Shown here in pieces: positions 1 through 5,829 of a stretch of DNA of 5,829 nucleotides. The notes below the pieces were generated by a model. It saw only the letters and a list, made by a program, of their open reading frames with translations, was not told the DNA's origin and searched no databases. Origin of the DNA: Bacillota bacterium (GTDB lineage: Bacteria > Bacillota_A > Clostridia > Lachnospirales > Lachnospiraceae); contig JAEZSL010000050.1 in NCBI GenBank assembly GCA_023443925.1, positions 1-5,829 on the forward strand, in the 5' to 3' direction. The translations under genes and the position numbers were made by a program. Every line of letters begins with the position of its first letter. Within the stretch, counting starts at the first letter, position 1.

Positions 1-137
1 GTTGTATCCCAGGTATCGGGATTGTGGCAAAACTGGCATCTTAAAACACAGCCCTGCATAAAAACAACAAATCGTATACCAGGTCCGTCCACTGTACCGC
101 AACTTTCAAGGGAATGAATTCGTCCTGTTTTATTCAT
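1..137 (-). CDS. pflA: Pyruvate formate-lyase activating enzyme, N-terminal 45 residues (cut by window edge)
   Basis: This is the start of the radical-SAM enzyme that abstracts a hydrogen from the catalytic glycine of pyruvate formate-lyase, activating it in the cytoplasm. The minus strand from 137 reads MNKTGRIHS, then [12 protein letters not shown], then a CxxxCxxC motif at Cys30, Cys34 and Cys37 followed by HNPDTWDT. The three cysteines would hold the [4Fe-4S] cluster that binds S-adenosylmethionine; their spacing and the [10 protein letters not shown] and HNxDTWD blocks are typical of PflA. The ATG at 137-135 is preferred because it aligns with the GRIHS start of the E. coli enzyme as I recall it and has GGTGA five nt upstream. 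Two in-frame ATGs and a GTG lie up to 30 nt further upstream, so a slightly longer N-terminus is possible. The rest of the gene, about 200 residues by family size, lies outside the window. It sits downstream of pflB in the same direction, the usual arrangement, though the 343-nt gap is wide. Confidence 0.94.
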   Translation of the reverse strand, partial: MNKTGRIHSLESCGTVDGPGIRFVVFMQGCVLRCQFCHNPDTWDT

Positions 138-142
138 ATGAT

Positions 143-147
143 TCACC
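143..147 (-). promoter_or_regulatory. Candidate ribosome binding site of pflA
   Basis: The minus strand reads GGTGA five nt before the chosen ATG at 137-135. GGTGA matches the 3' part of the extended Shine-Dalgarno sequence AAGGAGGTGA. A stronger-looking GGAAAGG at 151-157 is 13 nt away, rather far for this ATG, and would sit too close to the upstream in-frame ATG. The site favours the MNKTGRIHS start but does not prove it. Confidence 0.45.
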
Positions 148-415
148 ATACCTTTCCAGTTCATTGTTTCTAAGGTTAATCGGTAACACTGTCTGACTGT
201 AATACTCACTTTTTTTAACTTTATCCATTAAACTTCTCGCTTTTTTAATATTGTAAACCCATACATTCCTTCTTCATTTCAGAAACTGTAATACTGAGAG
301 CTATTAATCACCAGTATTTCCATTTGTCTATATTATGGTTCTAATTTCTCTATAATAATCTTATACTCTTAGCCCATTTAGGTCTGTTATAAATTTAACA
401 TTGTCCATAGGCTAA

Positions 416-462
416 TTAAGCTTGTTCCCGACCATTTATAAAATGATCTGGAACAAGCTTAA
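416..462 (-). terminator. Large hairpin after pflB, possible terminator or partial attenuator
   Basis: The arms TTAAGCTTGTTCC (416-428) and GGAACAAGCTTAA (450-462) are perfect 13-bp complements. Inside them, after one mismatch, 430-437 and 441-448 pair over eight further positions around a 3-nt loop. One of these inner pairs is C-A in a plus-strand RNA but G-U in a minus-strand RNA, so the structure is better in the pflB transcript. It begins 18 nt after the pflB stop. There is no clean U-run after the stem, only a UUAAUUAG-like tail, so it may be a weak terminator, an mRNA 3'-end stabiliser or a processing site between pflB and pflA. Confidence 0.65.
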
Positions 463-480
463 AGTACAACTTACATTATT

Positions 481-2706
481 CTATCTTTCATGGAAAGTAC
501 GGTTGATTACATCTAACTGCTGTTCGCGGTTTAATTTAATAAAGTTAACAGCATATCCGGATACGCGGATGGTAAGCTGAGGATATTTCTCCGGATGATC
601 CATGGCATCTAACAAGGTTTCACGGTCAAATACATTGACATTAATGTGATGTCCTTTATCGTAGAAGAAACCATCCAGCATGCCCACCAGATTACTTACT
701 CTTTCATCTGCGTCTTTTCCTAAGGCTCTGGGAACAATGGAGAACGTATAGGATATACCGTCTTCCGCATGTTTGTAAGGCAGTTTGGCAACGGATGCCA
801 TAGAGGCAATCGCGCCTTTCTTATCCCTTCCATGCATCGGGTTGGCACCGGGTGCAAAAGGTTCTCCGGCTTTACGTCCGTCCGGTGTATTACCAGTCTT
901 TTTACCATAAACTACATTGGATGTAATCGTTAAAACAGAAAGTGTCTGTTTTGCATTACGGTAAGTTTTTACTTTACGCAGTTTATTCATAAAACGTTCA
1001 ACCAGATCCACTGCAATCTGATCTACGCGGTCGTCGTTATTACCATATGCAGGATATTCTCCTTCGATTTCATAATCAACCGCAAGGCCTTCCTCATTAC
1101 GGACAACCTTAACTTTGGCATATTTTATAGCGGAAAGTGAGTCGGTTACAACAGAAAGACCGGCAATTCCACAAGCTTCGGTACGTAATATATCAATATC
1201 ATGCAGAGCCATCTGCAGGCGTTCGTAATTGTATTTGTCATGCATATAATGAATGACATTCAGAGTATTAATATATAATTCGGACAGCCAATCCATAGTC
1301 TGGTCAAATTTAGCCATTACTTCGTCATACTCCAAATAATCTCCGGTAATCGGTGCAAACAAAGGTGCTACCTGCTCGCCGTTCTTTTCATCTTTACCGC
1401 CGTTAATCGCATAAAGAAGAGCTTTTGCCAGGTTGGCACGGGCACCAAAAAACTGCATCTGCTTACCAATTCTCATGGCAGAGACACAACATGCTATACC
1501 ATAGTCATCTCCCCATACGTCACGCATAATATCATCATTTTCGTACTGGATGGAGCTGGTATCTATGGATGCTTTGGAACAGAACTTCTTAAAGGGTTCA
1601 GGCAATGAAGTTGACCAAAGTATTGTTAAGTTGGGTTCCGGTGCAGGTCCTAAATTGTATAATGTATGAAGAATACGGAAACTGCTCTTAGTAACCAAAG
1701 TTCTTCCATCGATACCCATACCGCCGATGGATTCCGTAACCCAGGTAGGATCTCCTGAAAACAGATCATTGTAAGAAGGAGTACGCAGGAAACGCACCAT
1801 TCTTAATTTCATAACAAACTGATCCATTAACTCCTGTACTTCGGATTCGCTAATGACGCCGTTCTTTAAGTCACGTTCATAGTAAATATCCAGGAAAGTG
1901 GTAACCCTTCCAAGACTCATGGCAGCACCGTCCTGCTCCTTAATGGCTCCCAAATATGCAAAATAAGTCCACTGGGTTGCTTCAAAAGAATTTTTCGCAG
2001 GAACACTGATGTCAAATCCATAAGATGCAGCCATAACTTTTAACTGCTTTAAAGCTTTTATCTGTTCGGAAATTTCTTCTCTTTCAAGAATATCCGGTGA
2101 TTGCAGCGTATTTAACTCAAATAATTTCTTCTGTTCCAGTTTCTCCTCAATCAGACGATCCACACCATACAGAGCAACTCTTCTGTAATCGCCGATGATA
2201 CGGCCTCTGCCGTAAGCATCCGGCAGACCGGTTATAATTCCGGTGTGACGTGCTTTTCTCATGGCATCGGTATAGGCATCAAATACACCGTCATTATGAG
2301 TCTTGCGGTTTTCTGTAAAAATTTCTTCTGTTGTTTTATCCAGAGTATAGCCATAAGCTTCCAGTGCGTTTTTAACGACTCTTACACCGCCATTTGGCAT
2401 AATGCCTCTTTTCAGAGGTTTATCTGTCTGAAATCCTACAATAATTTCTTTTTCTTTATCAAGATATCCAGCGCCAAAAGTAGTAATATTAGATGGCTTT
2501 CTTGTTTCAGCGTCAATAATACCTTTTTCCGTTTCCAGTTTCATCAGATCGGAAACTTGTTTAAACAGATCTTCCGTTCTCTTGGTAGGACCTGCCAAAA
2601 AGGACTCATCCCCTTCATATGGAGTATAATTATGCTGAATGAAGCTTCGTACATTAATGTCAGTAGCCCAGCTCCCTATATTAAAATCATACCATTCCTG
2701 TCTCAT
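481..2706 (-). CDS. pflB: Formate C-acetyltransferase (pyruvate formate-lyase)
   Basis: This cytoplasmic glycyl-radical enzyme converts pyruvate and CoA into acetyl-CoA and formate during anaerobic sugar fermentation. The protein is 741 residues, close to the 760 of E. coli PflB and normal for clostridia. The PFL domain covers most of the chain and the glycine-radical domain covers about the last 120 residues. The adjacent active-site cysteines are Cys406-Cys407 (GIACCVS). Arg423 in FFGARAN corresponds to a pyruvate-contacting arginine of E. coli. The radical site is Gly717 in RVSGYAVNF. The SIDTSS and [21 protein letters not shown] blocks favour true PFL over glycerol or diol dehydratases. 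The ATG has AAAGGAG seven nt upstream. The gene has its own strong promoter and is followed by a hairpin and then pflA, whose product would install the radical. The reading frame appears intact, with all catalytic residues present. As in the family, oxygen would be expected to cleave the active chain at Gly717. Confidence 0.98.
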   Translation of the reverse strand: MRQEWYDFNIGSWATDINVRSFIQHNYTPYEGDESFLAGPTKRTEDLFKQVSDLMKLETEKGIIDAETRKPSNITTFGAGYLDKEKEIIVGFQTDKPLKRGIMPNGGVRVVKNALEAYGYTLDKTTEEIFTENRKTHNDGVFDAYTDAMRKARHTGIITGLPDAYGRGRIIGDYRRVALYGVDRLIEEKLEQKKLFELNTLQSPDILEREEISEQIKALKQLKVMAASYGFDISVPAKNSFEATQWTYFAYLGAIKEQDGAAMSLGRVTTFLDIYYERDLKNGVISESEVQELMDQFVMKLRMVRFLRTPSYNDLFSGDPTWVTESIGGMGIDGRTLVTKSSFRILHTLYNLGPAPEPNLTILWSTSLPEPFKKFCSKASIDTSSIQYENDDIMRDVWGDDYGIACCVSAMRIGKQMQFFGARANLAKALLYAINGGKDEKNGEQVAPLFAPITGDYLEYDEVMAKFDQTMDWLSELYINTLNVIHYMHDKYNYERLQMALHDIDILRTEACGIAGLSVVTDSLSAIKYAKVKVVRNEEGLAVDYEIEGEYPAYGNNDDRVDQIAVDLVERFMNKLRKVKTYRNAKQTLSVLTITSNVVYGKKTGNTPDGRKAGEPFAPGANPMHGRDKKGAIASMASVAKLPYKHAEDGISYTFSIVPRALGKDADERVSNLVGMLDGFFYDKGHHINVNVFDRETLLDAMDHPEKYPQLTIRVSGYAVNFIKLNREQQLDVINRTFHER

Positions 2707-2774
2707 TGTAATTCTCCTTTTCCTGTAAGCTTTGGGGTTTTCTTTGTGAAATATGGTGAAACATATTCAACTGA

Positions 2775-2793
2775 CTGCTGTTTTTTTCAGCAG
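2775..2793 (-). repeat. Small hairpin in the pflB 5' leader
   Basis: CTGCTG (2775-2780) and CAGCAG (2788-2793) are 6-bp complements around a loop of seven identical bases, A in the pflB transcript. It lies in the predicted untranslated leader, about 70 nt before the pflB ATG and some 40 nt after the predicted transcription start. No U-run follows on the minus strand, so it is not a terminator. It could stabilise the leader or be incidental. Confidence 0.4.
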
Positions 2794-2838
2794 ATAATAC
2801 ATATAGTAGTCAATGTTGATTTTGCTTCTATATATTGT

Positions 2839-2866
2839 ATTATAAGAAATTGTACCGCGTTGTCAA
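2839..2866 (-). promoter_or_regulatory. Consensus sigma-A promoter of pflB
   Basis: On the minus strand a perfect -35 hexamer TTGACA (2861-2866) is separated by 16 nt from a perfect -10 hexamer TATAAT (2839-2844). Transcription would begin near 2832, leaving a leader of about 125 nt before the pflB ATG. The promoter lies downstream of the ATPase stop codon, so pflB can be transcribed independently of the transporter genes. I found no clear Rex or FNR/CRP-type palindrome overlapping it. Confidence 0.85.
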
Positions 2867-2919
2867 GTGCTTTCTTGAGGAATTATTATCAATAAGATTC
2901 TCTGTGTTGATTAACTAAT

Positions 2920-3642
2920 CTATAATACTTTGGATAAAAACTCTTTTAGTCTGGGATTCACCGGATTATCAAAAAACGCTTTGGGTTCATTTTGTTCCTT
3001 AATTTTTCCTTCATCAATAAACAATACCCTGGTTGCTACTTCCCTGGCAAAACCCATTTCATGGGTAACCACCACCATGGTCATACCGTCTTCTGCCAGT
3101 TCCTTCATTAATTCCAATACTTCTCCTACCATTTCCGGGTCCAGGGCTGAGGTAGGTTCATCGAATAACATCACATCCGGATTCATGGCCAGTGCCCTTA
3201 CGATTGCAATTCTCTGTTTCTGCCCTCCGGATAACTGTCTTGGGTAAGCTTCCGCTTTTTCAGTCAGTCCGATCCGTTCTAACAGTTCCATGGCCTTACG
3301 GTCTGCCTCTTCCTTCTTCATGATTCCCAGCTTAACCGGTGCCAGTGTAATATTTTCCCGAACCGTCAAATGAGGAAATAGATTAAACTGCTGGAATACC
3401 ATACCCATCTTCTGACGGAGATTATTTATATTCGTCTTGGGATTTGTTATATTATTACCCTCAAACCAGATTTCACCCTCCGTCGGAATTTCAAGCAGGT
3501 TCAAACACCTTAAAAATGTGGATTTACCTGATCCGGAAGGCCCTATTATTACAACCTTTTCTCCCTGGTTTATCGTTTCGCTGATTCCGTCTAAAACCAG
3601 ATGACTGCCAAATTTTTTCGTTAAATTCTTAGTTGTTATCAC
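2920..3642 (-). CDS. Polar amino-acid ABC transporter ATP-binding protein (GlnQ/HisP type)
   Basis: This is the ATPase subunit of an amino-acid importer, peripheral on the inner face of the membrane, where a dimer drives solute uptake. At 240 residues it is the normal length for GlnQ, HisP and ArtP relatives. In order it shows Walker [10 protein letters not shown] (34-42), the Q-loop in FQQFNLFPH (83-91), the signature LSGGQKQR (137-144), Walker B VMLFDEP (157-163) with catalytic Glu162, the D-loop SALD (165-168) and the switch histidine His194 in THEMGFA. The start is GTG at 3642-3640, with AGGAGG ten nt upstream. That site lies inside the last codons of the permease gene, and the two genes overlap by 14 nt, which implies translational coupling. 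No clear terminator follows before the pflB promoter. The substrate cannot be read from an ATPase. The family call is firm; naming it glutamine-specific would be unsupported. Confidence 0.95.
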   Translation of the reverse strand: MITTKNLTKKFGSHLVLDGISETINQGEKVVIIGPSGSGKSTFLRCLNLLEIPTEGEIWFEGNNITNPKTNINNLRQKMGMVFQQFNLFPHLTVRENITLAPVKLGIMKKEEADRKAMELLERIGLTEKAEAYPRQLSGGQKQRIAIVRALAMNPDVMLFDEPTSALDPEMVGEVLELMKELAEDGMTMVVVTHEMGFAREVATRVLFIDEGKIKEQNEPKAFFDNPVNPRLKEFLSKVL

Positions 3643-4342
3643 CCTGGCTCATCCTCCTTTCAAAAAGTCCCAGCAGCTTTGTTAACCCCAGTACGATAAT
3701 TAAATAAAATGCCGCACAGATAATCAGCGGGGGTAGAATGTCCCAGGTACGGGAACCGATATACTGAGCCGCTTTTGTCAAATCGGTTACCGCTATCATA
3801 CTGGCAACGGATGTTTCTTTAATAAGCACGATAAATTCATTGCCCAGGGCAGGCAGTATATTTTTAATTGCCTGCGGCATGATAATGTAAAACATAGTCT
3901 GGTGTGCATTTAACCCCAGAGAGCGGCCTGCCTCCATCTGACCCCTGTCAATGGATTCTATGCCGGCTCTTACGATTTCCGCTACATACGCACCGGAATT
4001 TATACCAAAACAAATAGCTGCTACTACAACCTCGTTGGTATTTCTGGAGGTGAAAATCAAGTTATAAATAATTAATAGCTGTAAGATAACGGGTGTGCCC
4101 CTAATAATATTTATATAACCATTACAAATTGTCCCAATAAAGCGCAGACCTTTCACATTAGCGACCGATACTTTTATAATCGCCACCGAAATACCGATTA
4201 AAACACCGATAAGAATGGCAAAAAGGGATATCTGCAGGGTCTTTGACAAACCTTCCAGATAATATTTATACCTGTTTTCTGCTATAAATGCATCATAATA
4301 CCGGGTAGTAAATGATATGAACCAATCTCTGATCGTATCCAA
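3629..4342 (-). CDS. Polar amino-acid ABC transporter permease (HisM/GlnP type)
   Basis: This is the membrane channel subunit of the importer. It is 237 residues, normal for the family. Hydrophobic segments lie near residues 36-58, 75-97 and 105-124, in a weaker stretch around 160-185, and at 203-226, consistent with the five-helix BPD_transp_1 fold. RGTP at 81-84 is a family hallmark. The EAA loop that docks on the ATPase begins EAGRSLG at 137, with Pro156 at its end. The start is TTG at 4342-4340, with AAGGAG eight nt upstream. No ATG occurs upstream in frame before a stop, and the protein begins MDTIRDWF, a reasonable N-terminus. The gene overlaps the ATPase gene by 14 nt. It is separated from the binding-protein gene by 580 nt, which is unusual since these three are often closely spaced. 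A single permease implies a homodimer unless a partner is encoded elsewhere. The substrate is not identifiable. Confidence 0.95.
   Translation of the reverse strand: MDTIRDWFISFTTRYYDAFIAENRYKYYLEGLSKTLQISLFAILIGVLIGISVAIIKVSVANVKGLRFIGTICNGYINIIRGTPVILQLLIIYNLIFTSRNTNEVVVAAICFGINSGAYVAEIVRAGIESIDRGQMEAGRSLGLNAHQTMFYIIMPQAIKNILPALGNEFIVLIKETSVASMIAVTDLTKAAQYIGSRTWDILPPLIICAAFYLIIVLGLTKLLGLFERRMSQGDNN
3653..3658 (-). promoter_or_regulatory. Ribosome binding site deciding the GTG start of the ATPase
   Basis: A perfect AGGAGG lies ten nt before the GTG at 3642-3640. It falls within the permease reading frame, where it encodes the Arg-Arg pair near the C-terminus. The ATG immediately after it, at 3652-3650, is in the permease frame and reaches a stop after seven codons, so it cannot start the ATPase. 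Confidence 0.85.
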
Positions 4343-4736
4343 CTTAACTTCTCCTTTTTTCTTTTATTGAATCTTCTCTATCTGATAATTATACTTCTGA
4401 ATCAAATCTGTAATTCTTAATTATAATTCTATTTTTATACACATAATATTCTTATTGCTGCTTTGGGGGGGAATGCATAAAACTCCATTCATGGAATCAT
4501 TAATATCATTTCCATACCCTATTTATATTAATCCAAATGCTATTACCGGAAACTAAAACCGGAATCCCCTTATACATATATATAATAATATATAATTCGG
4601 CATATACTTATTCATCTGAAAGCTTTTTATATATTGCCTGGTTTCTATTACCTCATCATTTTACCATGCGGATGCTTCCTGTAACGTACTAAAGTGTACT
4701 GTTTTAATGATAATTATTGTATAAATTATATATTTC
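4343..4736 (-). other. Long AT-rich leader upstream of the permease, no gene seen
   Basis: About 390 nt lie between the candidate promoter at 4737-4765 and the permease TTG. The stretch is strongly AT-rich, with a near-alternating TA run around 4575-4600, and contains an isolated run of seven G on the plus strand (C in the transcript) at 4465-4471. Several TATAAT-like boxes, for example at 4388-4393, could be extra promoters but lack good -35 partners. I do not recognise a riboswitch or T-box. A 25-codon frame at 4661-4738 and short reading-frame scraps beyond it are not convincing genes. The region may be an unrecognised regulatory leader or degraded sequence. Confidence 0.5.
4351..4356 (-). 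promoter_or_regulatory. Ribosome binding site deciding the TTG start of the permease
   Basis: The minus strand reads AAGGAG eight nt before the TTG at 4342-4340, in a purine-rich run. The spacing is close to ideal, and there is no in-frame ATG between this site and the family-conserved part of the protein, so TTG is the best-supported start. Confidence 0.8.
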
Positions 4737-4765
4737 ATTATAACAGATTCTGTTATACTTATCAC
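4737..4765 (-). promoter_or_regulatory. Candidate promoter for the permease-ATPase pair
   Basis: On the minus strand a perfect -10 TATAAT (4737-4742) is preceded, 17 nt away, by GTGATA (4760-4765), a four-of-six match to the -35 consensus. Transcription would start near 4730 and run through a long leader to the permease. It lies just beyond the hairpin that follows the binding-protein gene, where a second promoter would be expected. The region is AT-rich, so a chance -10 match is possible. Confidence 0.55.
4739..4757. promoter_or_regulatory. Perfect 9-1-9 palindrome overlapping the promoter, candidate operator
   Basis: TATAACAGA and TCTGTTATA are exact 9-bp inverted arms around a single central base. 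The site covers the spacer and most of the -10 of the candidate promoter at 4737-4765, where a bound dimeric repressor would block RNA polymerase. The half-site does not match a regulator I can name with confidence. No regulator gene lies in the window. Confidence 0.55.
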
Positions 4766-4775
4766 TACACATAAT

Positions 4776-4808
4776 AAGCAGCAGACAAAAAACTTATGTC
4801 TGCTGCTT
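4776..4808 (-). terminator. Hairpin terminator after the binding-protein gene
   Basis: The arms AAGCAGCAGACA (4776-4787) and TGTCTGCTGCTT (4797-4808) pair perfectly over 12 bp around a 9-nt loop. The structure lies about 115 nt after the binding-protein stop codon and just before the next candidate promoter. On the minus strand the stem ends in UU and is followed by AUUAUGUG, a weak U-rich tail. It would end or partly attenuate the binding-protein transcript. It could also act on plus-strand transcripts, but no gene points that way. Confidence 0.7.
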
Positions 4809-4867
4809 TCTGCATTTAAACCGGTATACCGACATTCATTTGCTGTATCACGGACAGTCGCCTCTTT

Positions 4868-4884
4868 GCCGGAACTTATCCGGC
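4868..4884 (-). repeat. Small GC-rich hairpin after the binding-protein gene
   Basis: GCCGGA (4868-4873) and TCCGGC (4879-4884) form a 6-bp stem with a 5-nt loop, about 40 nt after the binding-protein stop. No U-run follows it on the minus strand. Together with the palindrome CGGTATACCG at 4822-4831 and the larger hairpin at 4776-4808, it could contribute to a structured 3' end. On its own it is weak. Confidence 0.35.
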
Positions 4885-4922
4885 TTTATGACTTCACGTA
4901 ATTTAGCTGATTACCTATGTAA

Positions 4923-5729
4923 TCATTTTCCTGTATTTGTATGGTTTGCAGTAAATTCTTCGATTTTTCCATCCTTAATCAACTGTTCGATGACTTCGTT
5001 GGTTTTATTCAAAAGCTCCGTATTGCCTTTTTGTATCGCAATCGCATATTTATCTTCGAATAATGTACCGTCCAGTAAAGTAAGGGTTTCATTGGCTGCT
5101 ACCAATTCTTGTGCGGGATAAAGATCCATTACAATACAGTCAAGCTTGCCGTTCTTTAAGTCTTCGGCCGCCTGTGCAAACTTGGTATAACGTTTGATTT
5201 CTTTTGCTTTCATATTATTTTCATCAGATACATAAAAATCTGCAATATTACCCTGCTGAACTCCGATGACCTTATCATTTAAATCTTCCACACTTGCTAC
5301 TGTAGGATTATCTTTATTAACAACTACTACTTCGGTGGAATTAACATATTCCGTAGAAAAATCCATTACTTTCTTACGTTCTTCATTCACGGATACACCG
5401 GCAGCTACCATATCTACCTTGCCTTGCTGTACCGCAAGCAGCGCACCGTCAAAATCCATAGTTTTAATCTCCAGTTTCTTACCCATGGCATCTGCTATTG
5501 CCTGTGCAATATCCATGTCAATACCAACAACCTTATCACCTTCCATATATTCATAAGGTGCAAAGCCCGGTTCTGTACCTACGATTAAAGTATCAGTCTC
5601 ACCTGACCCCGTCTCGGTTCCGGTTTCAGCAATATCATCATTACCCGAACTGCCGGTACCCTTTGTTCCGCAGCCAACAAGTGATATAGCAAGTACAATG
5701 GTAAGCATTGAACATAATAACTTCTTCAT
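4923..5729 (-). CDS. Polar amino-acid ABC transporter substrate-binding lipoprotein
   Basis: This extracellular, membrane-anchored receptor captures the solute and delivers it to the permease. It is 268 residues. A lysine-led hydrophobic signal peptide ends in the lipobox LVGC, so Cys20 would be the lipidated first residue. A Gly/Ser/Thr/Glu-rich linker runs to about residue 46. The rest is one SBP_bac_3 domain, with GFAPYEY (55-61) and GIDMDIAQAIA (69-79) near its start. By alignment from memory with lysine/arginine/ornithine-binding protein, Arg118 in NEERKK would hold the ligand carboxylate and Asp202 in VMDLYPA the amino group. An alpha-amino acid ligand is therefore likely, but the side-chain preference is not readable. 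The ATG has AGGAGG nine nt upstream. The gene has its own promoter and is followed by a hairpin and a 580-nt gap before the permease, suggesting that the receptor is expressed separately from and perhaps above the membrane subunits. Confidence 0.95.
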   Translation of the reverse strand: MKKLLCSMLTIVLAISLVGCGTKGTGSSGNDDIAETGTETGSGETDTLIVGTEPGFAPYEYMEGDKVVGIDMDIAQAIADAMGKKLEIKTMDFDGALLAVQQGKVDMVAAGVSVNEERKKVMDFSTEYVNSTEVVVVNKDNPTVASVEDLNDKVIGVQQGNIADFYVSDENNMKAKEIKRYTKFAQAAEDLKNGKLDCIVMDLYPAQELVAANETLTLLDGTLFEDKYAIAIQKGNTELLNKTNEVIEQLIKDGKIEEFTANHTNTGK

Positions 5730-5785
5730 AAATAAGTTCCTCCTAAATTCATATTTATAAAATATTATTTATATTAATGCTTAGT

Positions 5786-5813
5786 ATTGTACCACGTTCA
5801 TGAAAAATTTCAA
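5786..5813 (-). promoter_or_regulatory. Sigma-A promoter of the binding-protein gene
   Basis: On the minus strand TTGAAA (5808-5813) and TACAAT (5786-5791) are separated by 16 nt, each one base from consensus. The -10 is preceded by TGG, giving an extended -10 (TGNTACAAT). Transcription would begin near 5779, leaving a leader of about 50 nt with the AGGAGG site at 5739-5744. No operator-like palindrome is evident around it. Confidence 0.75.
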
Positions 5814-5829
5814 GAGTCTTTTTACTTTT

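Larger units (their letters stand above)
138..480 (-). other. Spacer between pflB and pflA, no gene seen
   Basis: This 343-nt AT-rich stretch separates the pflB stop from the pflA start. It holds the large hairpin at 416-462, listed separately, and the pflA ribosome binding site. On the minus strand the 11-mer AGTATTACAGT occurs twice, at 285-295 and 196-206. I found no convincing promoter: there are scattered TATA-like boxes but none with a good -35 at normal spacing. No open frame of meaningful length was seen. Whether pflA is reached by readthrough or has its own start site cannot be decided by eye. Confidence 0.6.

Noticed and set aside
2245..2895. A 216-codon open frame on the plus strand, antisense to the start of pflB.
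   Set aside because: It overlaps a certain pflB on the other strand and runs through the pflB promoter. Its Phe/Ser/Cys-rich translation resembles no family I know, and it has no recognisable ribosome binding site.
2707..2919. Possible Rex or FNR/CRP sites near the pflB promoter, such as TTGATTAA around 2908 and TTGTGAAA around 2745.
   Set aside because: Neither has a proper inverted partner at the spacing those regulators need, so no redox-regulator site can be supported.
2930..3247. A 105-codon plus-strand frame inside the ATPase gene.
   Set aside because: It is antisense to conserved ATPase motifs and Ser/Thr/Asn-rich without family features, so it is a shadow of the real gene.
4571..4600. 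TA-rich alternating run that might be taken for an origin or microsatellite.
   Set aside because: It is irregular, short, and has no DnaA-box cluster or iterons nearby, so it is just AT-rich intergenic DNA.
4661..4738. A 25-codon minus-strand frame starting MKYIIYT and ending LQEASAW, faintly like the start of a small helix-turn-helix protein.
   Set aside because: Its ATG overlaps the candidate -10 box, so that promoter could not produce a translatable message. It has no ribosome binding site, ends abruptly, and the resemblance rests on a few residues.
4840..5556. Plus-strand open frames at 4840-5121 and 5266-5556 opposite the substrate-binding protein.
   Set aside because: Most of both frames lies opposite the SBP_bac_3 coding sequence, and their translations look like low-complexity antisense of it.
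1..5829. Search for mobile elements, CRISPR arrays, tRNA or rRNA genes, defence genes or biosynthetic clusters.
   Set aside because: No transposase, terminal repeats, spaced repeats, RNA gene signatures or unknown protein families were seen. All five genes are well-known families.

Overview
The window looks like chromosome from a low-GC, fermentative Firmicute, most likely a clostridium of the Lachnospiraceae type. This is inferred from the AT-rich intergenic DNA, strong AGGAGG-type ribosome binding sites, near-consensus sigma-A promoters, a pyruvate formate-lyase with its activase, and a lipoprotein-anchored amino-acid ABC transporter. The species cannot be named from the sequence alone.

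All five genes lie on the minus strand, so the window reads from right to left. At 5829-4923 there is a good promoter and a lipoprotein substrate-binding protein of the polar amino-acid family. From 4922 to 4343 there is a 580-nt gap. It holds a 12-bp hairpin, then a candidate promoter overlapped by a perfect 9-1-9 palindrome, then an AT-rich leader of nearly 400 nt. At 4342-2920 a permease (TTG start) and its ATPase (GTG start) overlap by 14 nt and complete the same importer. At 2919-2707 there is a promoter with consensus -35 and -10 hexamers and a roughly 125-nt leader. At 2706-481 lies complete pflB with its Cys-Cys and glycyl-radical motifs. A large 47-nt hairpin follows it, then a 343-nt spacer. 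At 137-1 is the first 45 codons of pflA, the radical-SAM activase, cut by the window edge.

Two functional units are present. One is an ABC importer, probably for a polar amino acid: the lipoprotein captures the solute outside, the permease forms the channel and the ATPase drives transport. The other is the anaerobic pyruvate-to-formate plus acetyl-CoA step, in which PflA installs the glycyl radical on PflB. Nothing links them metabolically beyond adjacency, although no clear terminator separates the ATPase gene from pflB.

I see no previously undescribed system, mobile element, CRISPR array or RNA gene. The observations most worth a second look are regulatory: the palindrome-overlapped promoter and hairpin that split the binding-protein gene from its transporter, the hairpin between pflB and pflA, and the paired non-ATG starts.
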